A DNA stretch of 64,000 bases from Parendozoicomonas callyspongiae (lineage in GTDB: Bacteria; Pseudomonadota; Gammaproteobacteria; Pseudomonadales; Endozoicomonadaceae): assembly GCF_023502345.1 (NCBI RefSeq), contig NZ_JAMFLX010000011.1:1-64000 (forward strand), given 5' to 3'. The stretch's first letter is position 1. Each line of letters begins with the position of its first letter. Shown here one piece after another: positions 56,148 to 64,000 of the stretch. The position numbers were made by a program, and so were the translations under genes. Below the pieces are notes generated by a model that had not been told where the DNA came from, did not search any database, and saw only the letters and a program-made list of their open reading frames with translations.

Positions 56148-57809
56148 TTAGCCGCGTAGATAAGTTAACCACTTCCAGATCATCAGCCCACCCAGGGCTC
56201 CGGCAATTTGACCTCCCCGGGTATTTCTGAGTGCGGTTGCCCCCGCTTCAGAAAAGAACTCTTCACCCAGAACATTGATAGTCCCGGAGATGAAAATGTC
56301 ATTTTCGTCCTCATAGAGGGCATTTCGTAAATTGTTATTAATAATGCGAAGAGAGCTGTTGATAATCGCACCGCATATCGGGGCAGGTAAGCCCGTTTTC
56401 GCATGCAGAAGAAATGTACCGGAGCTGGCGATAGCATCATAGGCGGCATGGCCGATAATTCGCTGGGTTGGAGTACGCTGGTCTTTAACGGTCAGATTGA
56501 AGACGTTTTCAATAACGTAATGAATATATTCCAGTGTCGCACCTGACATGGCGCCTGTGAGCAAATGTCGGAAAAACATTGCTCTGAAAAGTTGCCTGTA
56601 TGTTGCTAAATAAAGAGTCATATACTCCTCTTCAAGTTCAGAGACTGTACCTGGTATCTGTGATGCTTTGAGATCAATGTAATCAGCAACCCCCGGTACA
56701 ATAAGATCATCAAGCCGGGTGGCACCACTTTGTCGAAGGATCTGTTCGAGGCGAGAGCGTGTCTCGGTCTCTTTAGCAGAATGTATGACTTTCCTTAATT
56801 GGTCATGGCGGTCTCTGGGGACCATATAAAGACCGTTATAGAAGCGTGCATCCTTTTTGTATTTCTCCCAGTGATCCGAAATGGCTTTGACTGTTGCTGC
56901 CGGGGTGCTGTAGCACTTGGCCTGTACGGGTCTGTTATCCAGATAAAAATCGACCGGGTGGTTGAGTTTTGGTTCAGCTTTGGCCATGGCTGACAGTCCC
57001 ATGGCATAGGCATGAGCATTTCTGGCGGCAACCTCCAGTTTTTCGGCAATGATGCTGTGCTTGGTTCTATCGCTCCCCGGGATGTGATGAATGTCCTGCA
57101 CCTGTGTGATGACACGAAGGAGTTCTTCTTTTTCCAGATGCCAGTTGGCAGCCATCTGATTGAGATAGTTAACCTGGCCTGAAACCAGGTAATGCCTCAT
57201 CTGTAATGAGATTCGGGGTAGAGAAGTCAGAATGATCAATGGCAGGGCAAAGGAAGGCTTGCTGGCCGAAGTGTGTCCAATGGAAACCAGCCAGGCGGTA
57301 TGAGACCAAGACTCTTCAATGTAGTCGGATTCCCAGTGAGTGGTGAATGTGGCTCCCGTGTCCGAACAGTCTATGCGGAACAAAAGAGATAAATCATGAC
57401 TGTGACCAGTGACAGAAAAGCTGACATCATCCGTTGGCAAGTAAATCAGCCAGTAGGTTTTGGGGAGTCCGTAGGTATGTAACTGGCTGCCTGTTGCCCT
57501 GTTCAGGCATAACCTGATTTTTTTGATCTGTAATTGTTCCTCAGGGGAGTCATCTGAGCTGGTGGTGATCCAGTTCTCATCCCCCGGAAACAGAGTGATT
57601 CGCCGATGGCTCTGTTCGTTGTCCTGTATATGGTGGGCCAGATCCGGAGGAAGGCTTTCGGTGAGTTTTTCATCAAACTGGGGGTCAGAAGAGAGTACTG
57701 AAAAGGCCGTCGGACTTATGCAGAGTTGGGTTAATAGAAAAAGAGACAGAAGTGCGCTTATACGGCTAGGAGCAGAAAACACAACAAAAGTGCCAATTCG
57801 AGAATACAA
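56148..57809 (-). CDS. Exported protein of unknown function with PD-(D/E)xK-like motif
   Basis: A 553-residue product that I cannot assign to a named family. A hydrophobic N-terminal segment (ISALLSLFLLTQLCISPTA) suggests a signal peptide. The middle contains HPVDFYLDNRPVQAKCYS: Asp287 then Gln296-Ala-Lys298, the spacing of a PD-(D/E)xK nuclease active site with Gln in the variant position. It is followed by a His/Tyr-rich block ending YNGLYMVPRDRHDQL. A C-terminal hydrophobic, Gly/Ala-rich part (TGLPAPICGAIINSSL, GGQIAGALGGLMIWKWL) may insert in membranes. The only start candidates are non-ATG; TTG at 57809 is the earliest. It is divergent from the RING-like gene, with 85 bases between. Nuclease function is a hypothesis only. 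Confidence 0.72.
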   Translation of the reverse strand: MYSRIGTFVVFSAPSRISALLSLFLLTQLCISPTAFSVLSSDPQFDEKLTESLPPDLAHHIQDNEQSHRRITLFPGDENWITTSSDDSPEEQLQIKKIRLCLNRATGSQLHTYGLPKTYWLIYLPTDDVSFSVTGHSHDLSLLFRIDCSDTGATFTTHWESDYIEESWSHTAWLVSIGHTSASKPSFALPLIILTSLPRISLQMRHYLVSGQVNYLNQMAANWHLEKEELLRVITQVQDIHHIPGSDRTKHSIIAEKLEVAARNAHAYAMGLSAMAKAEPKLNHPVDFYLDNRPVQAKCYSTPAATVKAISDHWEKYKKDARFYNGLYMVPRDRHDQLRKVIHSAKETETRSRLEQILRQSGATRLDDLIVPGVADYIDLKASQIPGTVSELEEEYMTLYLATYRQLFRAMFFRHLLTGAMSGATLEYIHYVIENVFNLTVKDQRTPTQRIIGHAAYDAIASSGTFLLHAKTGLPAPICGAIINSSLRIINNNLRNALYEDENDIFISGTINVLGEEFFSEAGATALRNTRGGQIAGALGGLMIWKWLTYLRG

Positions 57810-57853
57810 GCTATAGTTTCTGGACTGTTTCAGCCTAGTACATAGTTTCTTTA

Positions 57854-57859
57854 TATAAT
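57854..57859 (+). promoter_or_regulatory. Candidate -10 box for the RING-like gene
   Basis: A TATAAT 35 bases before the start codon region in the 85-base divergent spacer. No good -35 hexamer is seen. Confidence 0.35.
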
Positions 57860-57894
57860 GGACTGTCTGGTGGCTGTGCCATTGGTTTTAGGAG

Positions 57895-59793
57895 TTGTTG
57901 TTGGATAGCTGCCGGATATCTGTGTCTGGTCTTTTTCTGGCCTTAATACTGTTTTTTCTGGGCGGTATATCAAGGGCCCATGTCGAAATTCCTGCCTTGG
58001 AGCAGCGCGAGTTTGTGGGGCAGTGGTATGCCTGGAATCCCAGTGGAACCTATGTGGTTTCAGGAAACCGGGTTGTGTATTTCGAGGGTGTTCAAGTTCC
58101 CGAAGAACTTGCTTCCAGAATGATTGGACTTTTTGTTGGTGCTGGCTGGAAGGAAGGATACCTGCTGTTCCACGAAATATTTGGTGAATCGCTCCGGCGT
58201 GTTGTCCCGGAAAGCGCGCGTGTTCTGCTCGGTGGTATATCCCAGGGATGGCTACTACTGACTTTGTTGCATTCTGTAGCTGATATCTCACGCCCTCTTG
58301 CTCAATTGATAAAGGATTACCGTCAGATCTGGAGTCAGAAAGCCAGAGAGAGGTTCCAGCCGCAGCCTGACACTCAGACATCGGGTGCTGAAGATATATT
58401 TTTCTCCTCTGTCCAGAAGAAAGAACTGAAGTATCAGGGAGCTGTGCCCATACCGGTTAATGATATTGACCTGTCATTCAGGATTTTCGTTCGGGCCATT
58501 TTTCCTGAATCCCTGAATGAGCCTGTAGCCATAGAAATTGATCGCGTGCCTCCCATGGCTGATTTACCCAGCTTTCCCGGTTCATTTGGTCATTTGAATC
58601 CGTGGGATAAATTAATTTCTGAAATGGAAGCCGAGGATATTCATCGTGTGCAGCTTTCTGGAAATACTGACGGGGGACTGCGCCTGAAGTATCAGGATGT
58701 TCACAACCATTGGCGCGAGCAGACAATAAGTACATCTCTGGATGCAGAATATCAGCCTGTTCCCTGGTTTCTGGATATGGTGCGCAAGGGAATCGACCGC
58801 AAGGAAATTAAGCTTTATGCCAGCCTGCTATCTCAGGATGTACTTGAGCTTATAAGCCAGATGCTGGCGTGCAGGAGGGTGAACACATCGATTTCATCCA
58901 ACCAGCCCGCCTACTGTGCACAGGGAAAGTTAACTGCCATTGACAGCAATCTGCACTATGAACCGTTTGAGTTGCTTATTCCGCCCCAGATTTGGCAAAA
59001 CAGGGAGTATCCGCAGGGGAGGGTTTTACCCCTGAGTGGATGTGATTTCAATGATAATCCGCTGTGCTGGGAGAACTATCTGATCTGGAGCAGCAGTTCA
59101 CTTTTTTATCCCTGGCCCGTGATGACGCTTTACTCACGCTTTTCCAGTTTCGGTGAGCGTGCCAGCTGGATGATGCTTGGTAAAGAACCTCAGATCTGGC
59201 GTACCAGCAGCAACTTCCAAATACGAGTGCCTGAACTTGTGACCCGTATGTTTCTGGGAATGTTCAGCACGATTGGGCAGATCACTGTCAACAGGCTGGT
59301 CACATCCCTTCATCACCACTGGTGGGGTAATGGGGTTGAGTACAAACATCAACCCTTGCCCCAATCAAAACAGGCTCCTGAGGGGACAAATCACCCTGGG
59401 GGTAGCAGTGACTGCACTTTATGCTCAGGTGCCTGTCAGTACTCGTTTTGTCCACCATGCATGAATATGTATGAAACTGAAACCATGTGGGAATATTGCA
59501 ATGAAGGCCATTATGGTTGCACCGAATGCACTTTAGACTGGCTTGCCACGAAAAAGTGTTTTCCATGTTCAACGTGTAACCGCTTTCATCGTCAAACTCT
59601 GGCCATATCTCCATTTCGTGTCGGAACTGAAGATGAAGATGGAGAGTACCCGACCTGTCCAGAGTGCCGGTCAATTATTGATTATCAATCGGGAAATATG
59701 GGGAAGATGATTAATGATGACTGTGGCAGTTTACGTATCTGGCTGAAGTGGCTGTTCAGCGATGATATTAAAGACAAGGATGCAGGAGGTTAG
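57895..59793 (+). CDS. Exported protein with C-terminal C3HC4 RING-like zinc-binding region
   Basis: A 632-residue protein with a signal segment (GLFLALILFFLGGISRA) and a large middle part of unknown fold. The Cys-rich end has ligands in exact RING order: Cys507-x2-Cys510, 24 residues, Cys535-x3-His539-x2-Cys542-x2-Cys545, 42 residues, Cys588-x2-Cys591 (CPECR). This meets the C3HC4 consensus of eukaryotic RING-finger ubiquitin ligases. Extra Cys pairs (CPPC, CFPCSTC) between the ligands leave room for another zinc fold. Three tandem TTG codons start the frame; GGAG is six bases before the third (57901). Bacteria lack ubiquitin, so a host-directed role is conceivable, but a signal peptide would first send it to the periplasm. 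Confidence 0.75.
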   Translation: MLLDSCRISVSGLFLALILFFLGGISRAHVEIPALEQREFVGQWYAWNPSGTYVVSGNRVVYFEGVQVPEELASRMIGLFVGAGWKEGYLLFHEIFGESLRRVVPESARVLLGGISQGWLLLTLLHSVADISRPLAQLIKDYRQIWSQKARERFQPQPDTQTSGAEDIFFSSVQKKELKYQGAVPIPVNDIDLSFRIFVRAIFPESLNEPVAIEIDRVPPMADLPSFPGSFGHLNPWDKLISEMEAEDIHRVQLSGNTDGGLRLKYQDVHNHWREQTISTSLDAEYQPVPWFLDMVRKGIDRKEIKLYASLLSQDVLELISQMLACRRVNTSISSNQPAYCAQGKLTAIDSNLHYEPFELLIPPQIWQNREYPQGRVLPLSGCDFNDNPLCWENYLIWSSSSLFYPWPVMTLYSRFSSFGERASWMMLGKEPQIWRTSSNFQIRVPELVTRMFLGMFSTIGQITVNRLVTSLHHHWWGNGVEYKHQPLPQSKQAPEGTNHPGGSSDCTLCSGACQYSFCPPCMNMYETETMWEYCNEGHYGCTECTLDWLATKKCFPCSTCNRFHRQTLAISPFRVGTEDEDGEYPTCPECRSIIDYQSGNMGKMINDDCGSLRIWLKWLFSDDIKDKDAGG

Positions 59794-59875
59794 GGATCGT
59801 TCTCCTTTTGTTTTGACAATAACCCGCTAGGCTTTTCGGGCGAGTTTCATCAGTTGCACAGGTTGAACAACAACG

Positions 59876-60343
59876 ATGTCTAAGATGACCCCTGAAGAGC
59901 TTCTGGAAAACCATTACTATGCCGTTCTGGCAACGGCTTCTCCTGAAGCCGTACCTTGGGTAACGCCGATCTTTTTTGCCTATGACAAGGACTGGAACCT
60001 TCACTGGATTTCATCCCGGTCCAGTCATCACTCAAAACTTCTTTCTGAAAACCCAAAAGCCTGTGTTGTGATTTATCAAACACCAGGTGTCTCCCAGGAA
60101 ACATCAGCACTTTATATATCGGGAACTGTCAGCATCTGCACTGGCGCAGTATTGGAAGAAGCTGCTCATCTGTACTTTGAGCGTGCCGGACTTGGTGTAT
60201 CGGGAAAGGCAGAGGATTACTCGGGTGACAGCCCGTGCCGCCTTTACCGTCTGGTTCCCGATAAGGCGCATACCTTGCAGGAACCTGAGTGGGAGGAAAA
60301 TCTGCTTTTGGATAAAAGAAATCCGGTCTCACTTCCTGAATAG
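59876..60343 (+). CDS. Pyridoxamine 5'-phosphate oxidase-family flavoprotein
   Basis: A 155-residue split-barrel protein of the PPOX/FMN-binding superfamily. It starts HYYAVLATASPEAVPWVTPIFF, continues with LHWISSRSSHHSKLLSENPKA and VSICTGAVLEE, and ends in a region matching LYRLVPDKAHTL. Members of this branch bind FMN or heme and mostly lack a known substrate; it is too short and divergent to be PdxH itself. It stands alone between the RING-like gene and a strong terminator. Confidence 0.85.
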   Translation: MSKMTPEELLENHYYAVLATASPEAVPWVTPIFFAYDKDWNLHWISSRSSHHSKLLSENPKACVVIYQTPGVSQETSALYISGTVSICTGAVLEEAAHLYFERAGLGVSGKAEDYSGDSPCRLYRLVPDKAHTLQEPEWEENLLLDKRNPVSLPE

Positions 60344-60349
60344 TGATCG

Positions 60350-60382
60350 AAAGAAGCCCTGAAAAATCAGGGCTTCTTATTA
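60350..60382. terminator. Bidirectional terminator between the PPOX gene and rhlB-like gene
   Basis: AAGAAGCCCTGA, loop AAAA, then TCAGGGCTTCTT followed by ATTACT; a 12-bp stem with A-rich and T-rich flanks that fits both converging genes. Confidence 0.82.
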
Positions 60383-60388
60383 CTACGG

Positions 60389-61807
60389 TTAAAGTAACTC
60401 GGATGGTGGTGCTGTGCAGGACAACCGCTCTCCAAGAAGTTCTTCCAGAGTCGGAATCAGGAATGAGTCATCTTCACAGGCAAAGCTGACCGATATGCCG
60501 GTTGTGCCTGCACGGCCTGTACGGCCGATGCGGTGAACATAATCTTCCGCATCTTCAGGAAGGTTGTAATTCACAACGTGTGAAATGCCATCAACATGAA
60601 TACCCCGGCCTGCAACATCCGTTGCAACTAGAACCCGGATGCGTCCCTGGCGGAAATCTTCCAGCGTCTTGACCCGTTTCTTCTGAGGAACATCACCGGA
60701 CAGCATATCAGCGCGGATATTGTCCTTGCGCAGCTTCTCGGTCAGGCGGCGGGTCTGGTCTCGACGGTTGGTAAACACGATCACCCGCTCCAGGTCCTGG
60801 CGGGTAATCATATTGAACAGAACCTTGTATTTTTCACCGGTGCTGACAATCCAGACTTTCTGGTCAACGGTTTCTGTGGCAACACTTTCCGGTTCGATTT
60901 CAACCTTCAGAGGGTGCCATGTCCACTGCTCTCCCAGCCGGATAACGTCCTCACTGAATGTGGCAGAAAACAGCAGTGTCTGGCGGTCACCTGGGCGGGG
61001 GGTAGAACGCACAATACGGCGGACCTGGGGGATAAAGCCCATATCCAGCATACGGTCTGCTTCATCAATGACCAGTGTTTCAGTCAGGTCAAGATAAAGG
61101 TCACGACGCTCGCAGTAATCCAGCAGACGACCAGGGGTGGCTACTAGGATATCGACATAGTCAGCCTGCAATTGCTGACGCTGTTTCTCATAATCCATAC
61201 CGCCAACGACCATAACTGTGTGCAGGCCGGTATGCTTGGTAAGAGCCTGAGCATCCTTGTGAATCTGCATGGCCAGTTCGCGGGTCGGAGCAATAATAAC
61301 GGCCCGGGGTTCACCCAGAAAACGTTCATCCGGTGGCGGTACATCCATGAGCTGCTTAATGGTAGCAATCAGGAAGGCTGCTGTTTTGCCGGTTCCGGTC
61401 TGGGCTTTGCCAATGGCATCACGACCCTGCAGGGTTGCGCCAAGAACCTCGGCCTGAATTGGCGTGCAGTACTTAAAACCCTGCTCGGCGATACCGTGCA
61501 TCAGGGCTTCAGGCAGGTCAAAGTCGTGGAAGCGTTTCTTGTCTGCCTCTTCCGGAACCTGAAACTGGCTGATATCCCACGCTACCTCGGTAGCATGTTC
61601 CTGTTTGCTTTGATGGTGTTGGCGTCGGTGAGGATGGCGATTAGGGCGTTTGGGCTGACTTCCTTTGCGGTTGTCAGCATTTCTTCCCTTTCTATTGGCC
61701 GGGTGTCTGTTGGTTGCGGTATTACCGACCTGCGCGTTCTTGTCGCGTCCTTTTGATCGATTTCGGTGCTTGCTGTTGCGACCAAAAATATTTAGAAAAC
61801 CACTCAA
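60389..61807 (-). CDS. rhlB: DEAD-box ATP-dependent RNA helicase, RhlB type
   Basis: RNA helicase that unwinds structured RNA, often in the degradosome. Motifs: Q motif [21 protein letters not shown], Ia [52 protein letters not shown] and [12 protein letters not shown]. The first 75 residues are a disordered Arg/Lys/Asn/His-rich extension ([19 protein letters not shown]), as in Pseudomonas RhlB; E. coli RhlB has its basic region at the C-terminus. 472 residues. Subfamily naming is by overall resemblance, so RhlB over RhlE is likely but not certain. Confidence 0.9.
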   Translation of the reverse strand: MSGFLNIFGRNSKHRNRSKGRDKNAQVGNTATNRHPANRKGRNADNRKGSQPKRPNRHPHRRQHHQSKQEHATEVAWDISQFQVPEEADKKRFHDFDLPEALMHGIAEQGFKYCTPIQAEVLGATLQGRDAIGKAQTGTGKTAAFLIATIKQLMDVPPPDERFLGEPRAVIIAPTRELAMQIHKDAQALTKHTGLHTVMVVGGMDYEKQRQQLQADYVDILVATPGRLLDYCERRDLYLDLTETLVIDEADRMLDMGFIPQVRRIVRSTPRPGDRQTLLFSATFSEDVIRLGEQWTWHPLKVEIEPESVATETVDQKVWIVSTGEKYKVLFNMITRQDLERVIVFTNRRDQTRRLTEKLRKDNIRADMLSGDVPQKKRVKTLEDFRQGRIRVLVATDVAGRGIHVDGISHVVNYNLPEDAEDYVHRIGRTGRAGTTGISVSFACEDDSFLIPTLEELLGERLSCTAPPSELL

Positions 61808-62000
61808 ATCTGGTTTTTCCCTTGTTTGTAGGTAACTCAGCCGGTGATAGGTTTCTGGCAGAGGTGCCAGTTTTGACAGGCTGTACTGGCATCACCCCTG
61901 CGAGCTAATTGGGGCAGGGAAGATGAGATATTCAGTGCATTATCGGATGTCAGGGGAAAGTTGTCGACACTTTGCGTGTGAGTGATTCTTTTCAGCATGC

Positions 62001-62026
62001 TTGAGGCCTTCAGGGGAAGGCCTCAA
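62001..62026 (-). terminator. Hairpin after the small basic gene
   Basis: TTGAGGCCTTC (62001-62011) and GAAGGCCTCAA (62016-62026) form a perfect 11-bp stem 15 bases past the stop of the minus-strand gene. No U-tract follows on that strand. Confidence 0.5.
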
Positions 62027-62041
62027 AACACAAGCAGGGAG

Positions 62042-62329
62042 TTAGTCCTGTTCACCATCGTATTGAGTGGTTCCTCCAGCAGATTTCTTCATGTTTGCTC
62101 CCTGAATCCGGTAGCGGCGAATCACTTTTCCAAGACTGGATGCTTCCCGCTCCAGTTCTTTCCGGCTCTTCTTACGCTTCAGTTTCCGGGGAGTGTTGGG
62201 GTTGATAACCACATATTTGCAAACCCACATGCTGGCAAAGAAGGTTTTTTCCTCTTCAAAGTTTGCCATGGACGTGTTCAGGTTAAAGCCTGCAGGAGGC
62301 ATGGCTGGAGGAATATTAATACCGCTCAT
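62042..62329 (-). CDS. Small basic protein of unknown function
   Basis: A 95-residue protein without a recognised domain. The N-terminus is Pro/Met/Asn-rich (MSGINIPPAMPPAGFNLNTS), the middle has a short hydrophobic part (FFASMWVCKYVVI), and the end is strongly basic (RKLKRKKSRKELEREA). GAGAGGAGAG lies just before the ATG, a good start signal. It is isolated between rhlB and pyrI, with a hairpin after it. Charge layout recalls the first gene of the DUF1521 operon, but I cannot show homology. Confidence 0.68.
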   Translation of the reverse strand: MSGINIPPAMPPAGFNLNTSMANFEEEKTFFASMWVCKYVVINPNTPRKLKRKKSRKELEREASSLGKVIRRYRIQGANMKKSAGGTTQYDGEQD

Positions 62330-62515
62330 AGTGCTCTCCTCTCTATATTCACCCGTGGACTGATCAGTCTGCTATACGGACTCTCTTGTTATTTTGGAGT
62401 TTTTTTCTTATGGGAAGTTCCCTTGGTGCCAAGGTGTCACAGAACCTAATGATAAAGCTGACAAAGGTGTCAGTGAGACTGACAAGAATTAGCTTTTCAG
62501 GGAAGAGGGGCAGAT

Positions 62516-62542
62516 GGCGGCAGAAGGATGAGTTCTGCCGCC
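62516..62542 (-). terminator. Hairpin after pyrI
   Basis: GGCGGCAGAA (62516-62525) and TTCTGCCGCC (62533-62542) form a 10-bp stem 17 bases after the pyrI stop. No clear U-tract, so it may act through stem strength or as a 3' stabiliser. Confidence 0.5.
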
Positions 62543-62558
62543 GAGATGAGGATACGGC

Positions 62559-63020
62559 TTACAGCCCCGCAACAATATCCTTGCTGAAGCTCTTCTCGCA
62601 ATATTTACACTTCATCTGGATATCATTTTCCCTCTGCTTCAGGGTGAAGAAGCTTTGGACGGGTTCATTGTGGGTGATGCAGTTGGAGTTGGGGCACTCA
62701 AACACACTCTCAAGCTGCTCAGGGACACTCATCTTGAATTTACCCCGAACGGAGTAGTCTTCAATCACATTAATAGTGGCTTTGGGGGCAAACAGGCCCA
62801 GCTCGCTGGCTTCAGCTTCATCAAACAGGCGGTTCTCCACCTTGATGATGTCTTTCATACCCAGTTCCTTGCTGGGAAGATTGAAGCCCACAGTAATGCG
62901 AAGATCCGTTCCCAGAAGCTGTAGCTGGCGAAGGATTTTGATGCCCTGTCCTGCCGGGATGTGGTCGATAACCGTACCGGTACTAATGGCCTCAACCTGC
63001 AGTTTTTTCTTTTCTACCAT
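62559..63020 (-). CDS. pyrI: Aspartate carbamoyltransferase regulatory chain
   Basis: Regulatory subunit giving ATCase its CTP and ATP control. The allosteric domain begins KLQVEAISTGTVIDHIPAGQG, and the zinc domain has four Cys in two pairs, CPNSNC and CKYC. 153 residues is standard. It follows pyrB by 11 bases in a pyrBI operon. Confidence 0.97.
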   Translation of the reverse strand: MVEKKKLQVEAISTGTVIDHIPAGQGIKILRQLQLLGTDLRITVGFNLPSKELGMKDIIKVENRLFDEAEASELGLFAPKATINVIEDYSVRGKFKMSVPEQLESVFECPNSNCITHNEPVQSFFTLKQRENDIQMKCKYCEKSFSKDIVAGL

Positions 63021-63031
63021 GATCTGCCTCC

Positions 63032-63955
63032 TTAAATGCTCTCGTTCAGTACCAGTGCCAGCAATGCTTCGCGGGCATAAACGCCATTCTCTGCCTGCTG
63101 GAAGTAATAGGCGTAAGGCGTTCTGTCCACGTCGACGGTGATTTCATCAACCCGTGGCAGCGGGTGCAGAATACGCAGATTGGGCTTGGCTTCCAGAAGG
63201 TGTTCGCTGGTCAGGATGAAGCGTGAAGCTATGTGCTTGTACTCGGTTTCATCAAAGCGCTCTTTCTGAACACGGGTCATGTAGAGAATGTCTGCTTCAT
63301 GGACAATCTCTTCAAAGCTGTCGGCATGTCTGAATTTGATGCCAGCTTCTTCAAAGTCATGCAAAAGGAAGTCCGGCATGGTGAGGGCATCTGGAGCCAG
63401 GAAAGTAAACTCTGCACCAAACTGGCATAGTGCCTGGGCCAGGGAGTGGACAGTACGTCCATATTTCAGGTCACCGCAGAAGGCGACTTTCAGGCCGTCC
63501 AGAGTACCCTGGGATTCGTAGATGCTGAAAAGATCCAGCAGTGTCTGGGTTGGGTGCTGATTGGAGCCGTCTCCACCGTTAATAACAGGCACCGTAGAAA
63601 ATTCAGCAGCAAGACGCGCCGCGCCTTCCTGAGGGTGACGCATAACAAAAGCATCAGTGTAGGAAGCGATAACCTGGACCGAGTCTGCCAGGGTTTCGCC
63701 TTTCTTGGCCAGGGAAGTGTTACCACCATCAGCAAAACCGATAAATGTGCCGCCGAGTCTTTGAACTGCTGTTTCAAACGAGAGACGCGTTCGTGTTGAA
63801 GCTTCAAAAAAGCAGCTGGCAATAACTTTACCCTGCAGAAGATCTGAACGTGGAGACTTTTTTAATTTCTCAGCGGTGGAGACAATCAGCTCCAGCTCTT
63901 CCCGGGTAAGGTCGGTAATGGACACTATATGCTTTTTATAAAGCGGATTAGTCAT
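63032..63955 (-). CDS. pyrB: Aspartate carbamoyltransferase catalytic chain
   Basis: Joins carbamoyl phosphate and aspartate in the first committed step of pyrimidine synthesis. The carbamoyl-phosphate loop [16 protein letters not shown], the [13 protein letters not shown] loop with its active-site Lys, [19 protein letters not shown] and [11 protein letters not shown] are complete. 307 residues. Pairing with pyrI indicates the E. coli-type enzyme with allosteric control; the upstream promoter and any UTP-sensing leader lie beyond the window end. Confidence 0.98.
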   Translation of the reverse strand: MTNPLYKKHIVSITDLTREELELIVSTAEKLKKSPRSDLLQGKVIASCFFEASTRTRLSFETAVQRLGGTFIGFADGGNTSLAKKGETLADSVQVIASYTDAFVMRHPQEGAARLAAEFSTVPVINGGDGSNQHPTQTLLDLFSIYESQGTLDGLKVAFCGDLKYGRTVHSLAQALCQFGAEFTFLAPDALTMPDFLLHDFEEAGIKFRHADSFEEIVHEADILYMTRVQKERFDETEYKHIASRFILTSEHLLEAKPNLRILHPLPRVDEITVDVDRTPYAYYFQQAENGVYAREALLALVLNESI

Positions 63956-64000
63956 ATTGAGCGTACCTGTCCTTTGTGGGCGTTATATGTAGGTAGGTTC

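Overview
This window is a chromosomal segment of a gammaproteobacterium. The blocks rpsP-rimM-trmD-rplS, xerD-dsbC-hom-thrC-recJ, prfB-lysS, the sigma-E operon rpoE-rseA-rseB-rseC-mucD and lepA-lepB-rnc-era-recO-pdxJ-acpS follow the order known from Pseudomonas and Oceanospirillales. Several unusual genes between the conserved blocks (a secreted paralogue array, a self-cleaving DUF1521 protein and a RING-like exported protein) suggest a host-associated marine member such as Endozoicomonas. That genus placement is inference and was not tested by a search.

Layout: 0.05-2.1 kb is a MutS-type ATPase with an export-like N-terminus (-), followed by ffh (+). From 3.9 to 10.4 kb, six tandem paralogues of an unrecognised exported protein family lie on the minus strand. 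The rpsP operon spans 10.7-12.7 kb, followed by manA and psd (-). From 15.4 to 22.7 kb are xerD, dsbC, hom, thrC, an RRM protein (-) and recJ. prfB, with its programmed +1 frameshift, and lysS follow. A 161-bp IS5-like MITE then precedes a TetR regulator, a small membrane protein and ung. A three-gene minus-strand operon at 27.9-29.7 kb encodes a DUF1521 (metal-inducible autocleavage) protein. An acyl-CoA hydrolase-like gene, a 1382-residue BvgS-like hybrid kinase, ygfZ (-), sdhE and ygfX lead to the sigma-E envelope-stress operon (37.3-41.9 kb).

lepA through acpS run from 42.1 to 49.0 kb, then rdgC (-). At 50.3-51.5 kb is a cluster of nine tRNA genes, four Val(TAC) and five Asp(GTC), built by duplication and followed by an octamer minisatellite. 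prc and apeB (-) come next. A divergent pair of large exported proteins of unknown function (56.1-59.8 kb) follows, one with a PD-(D/E)xK-like motif and one with a C-terminal C3HC4 RING pattern. The window closes with a PPOX-family flavoprotein, an RhlB-type helicase (-), a small basic protein (-) and pyrBI (-).

Most of the window is housekeeping: translation, protein targeting, envelope quality control and amino acid, pyrimidine and B6 synthesis. The accessory material sits in islands between housekeeping operons. The sigma-E operon, prc, dsbC, lepB and ffh form a coherent export and envelope-maintenance set that would also serve the many predicted exported accessory proteins. Start codons were chosen from Shine-Dalgarno spacing and family lengths; several genes use GTG or TTG and this is stated where it matters.
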